54,243 nt of DNA from the NCBI GenBank assembly GCA_027604185.1, contig JADGKB010000098.1, positions 1 through 54,243 on the forward strand. The letters are read 5' to 3'. A program made the position numbers and the translations under genes. This stretch comes from Boothiomyces macroporosus. Lineage: Eukaryota > Chytridiomycota > Chytridiomycetes > Rhizophydiales > Terramycetaceae. This document shows positions 53,738-54,243 of this stretch, piece after piece; within the stretch, counting starts at the first letter, position 1, and each line of letters starts with the position of its first letter. Under the pieces are notes generated by a model. The model saw only the letters and a list, made by a program, of their open reading frames with translations, made no database searches and was not told the origin of the DNA.

Positions 53738-54243
53738 ATGTCATTTATCAACATTTCCAAACCATATTTTCCTCAGATCACGTCTACGTTGTTTCTTCAA
53801 CTATTTGGAGTAACCCTGAACGAAGCAGATTATATTTGGAAAATACTTCAACCACCATTTAAATACCGGCAACTACACTTGCTTTATGTGCTCTACTTCT
53901 TGAAGCAGTATAATACTTGGAGTATATCAGCATTGGCATTCAGGGCACAAATTGCAAAATTCAAAATAGTGACTGTTGATTTTATTCGATGGATTGACGC
54001 CCACCTGAAGAATATTTCAATGAATTATGGTCGCTATCATCAGGTTGGTAGATACATTGGCATTCTTGATGTCACACGGTGTAGAATTCATTTACCTAAA
54101 TCGAACCCAAAGAAATATTGGTCTGGCAAGGACAAATTTGCTGCATTGAAATACGAAATTGTGGTATCATTGTTAGAAAGAGAAAAGATTATACATGTTT
54201 CTGATCCAAGTCCAGGATCCATACATGATTTGACAATTTTCCG
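53738..54243 (+). mobile_element. Harbinger/IS5-like DDE transposase (DDE_Tnp_4), 5' part
   Basis: An open frame from ATG at 53738 continuing past the window end, at least 168 residues. An N-terminal helical DNA-binding-like part (YFLKQYNTWSISALAFRAQI) precedes the catalytic start: IGILDVTRCRIHLPKS with the first Asp, then YWSGKDKFAALKYEIVVSL and SDPSPGSIHDLTIF with the second Asp region. This order and wording match the DDE_Tnp_4/Harbinger family; the final acidic residue lies beyond the window. The start lies 31 bp from the upstream divergent start of the tail-fibre-like gene. No intron is seen. Confidence 0.85.

Noticed and set aside
1..54243. tRNA, rRNA or CRISPR arrays
   Set aside because: I scanned by eye for T-loop-like sequence, 5S-like sequence and regularly spaced repeats on both strands and found none convincing. 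A covariance-model search was not possible.

Overview
The window looks like nuclear DNA of an AT-rich microbial eukaryote, most likely an early-diverging fungus or close relative (chytrid, rozellid or aphelid grade). The case rests on spliceosomal introns, a eukaryotic housekeeping set (NOG1, RPB10, DRE2, protein farnesyltransferase beta, APE1-type endonuclease, mitochondrial P5C dehydrogenase) and fungal-style accessory genes (GH18 chitinase, a GH45/expansin-like secreted enzyme, FSH hydrolases, an OPT fragment). I cannot name the species. No tRNA, rRNA or CRISPR array was seen.

The most striking property is intron size. Joining exons by reading frame and protein motif gives 49 introns in 22 genes, all 18-22 nt long (one of 18, eighteen of 19, sixteen of 20, eleven of 21, three of 22). 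Each has GT at the 5' end and a branch-like TAAY/CTAAC/TGAY motif a few bases before the 3' end. Two introns (5538-5556 and 10467-10487) fit only if the 3' end is TG instead of AG. Many exons are invisible to gene finding that assumes normal introns: several proteins reach their expected architecture (seven membrane helices, a P-loop, a RING finger, zinc ligands) only after these tiny introns are removed.

Layout. 0.1-1 kb: frameshifted PD-(D/E)XK-like relic. 1.3-7.2 kb: very large receptor-like protein (tectonin-like propeller, six PAN/Apple modules, one membrane helix, cytosolic tail). 7.2-11 kb: FSH hydrolase, GH18 chitinase and, divergently, a GH45/expansin-like enzyme. 11.1-14 kb: P-loop GTPase fused to a lipase-3-like domain without its serine. 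14.3-19.7 kb: FSH pseudogene, two tiny genes, PPR protein, F-box/LRR protein, truncated OPT transporter. 19.8-23.3 kb: tandem pair of PAN membrane proteins plus a possible third relic. 23.4-36.4 kb: KH protein, small membrane proteins, decayed giant-virus-style ankyrin gene, SLC35F-like transporter, 7TM protein, F-box protein, a possible Gdown1-like protein and a CHY/CTCHY/RING ubiquitin ligase. 36.9-49.2 kb: dense conserved housekeeping block.

49.2-54.2 kb is a different territory. It holds a nearly perfect 180-bp-arm palindrome, a second imperfect 320-bp palindrome, an HNH nuclease gene, a Thr/Asn-rich phage/giant-virus tail-fibre-like gene with one frameshift, and the start of a Harbinger/IS5-like DDE transposase running off the window. 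None of these genes shows the tiny introns. This looks like an inserted mobile or virus-derived island and, with the intron system, is the part most worth following up.
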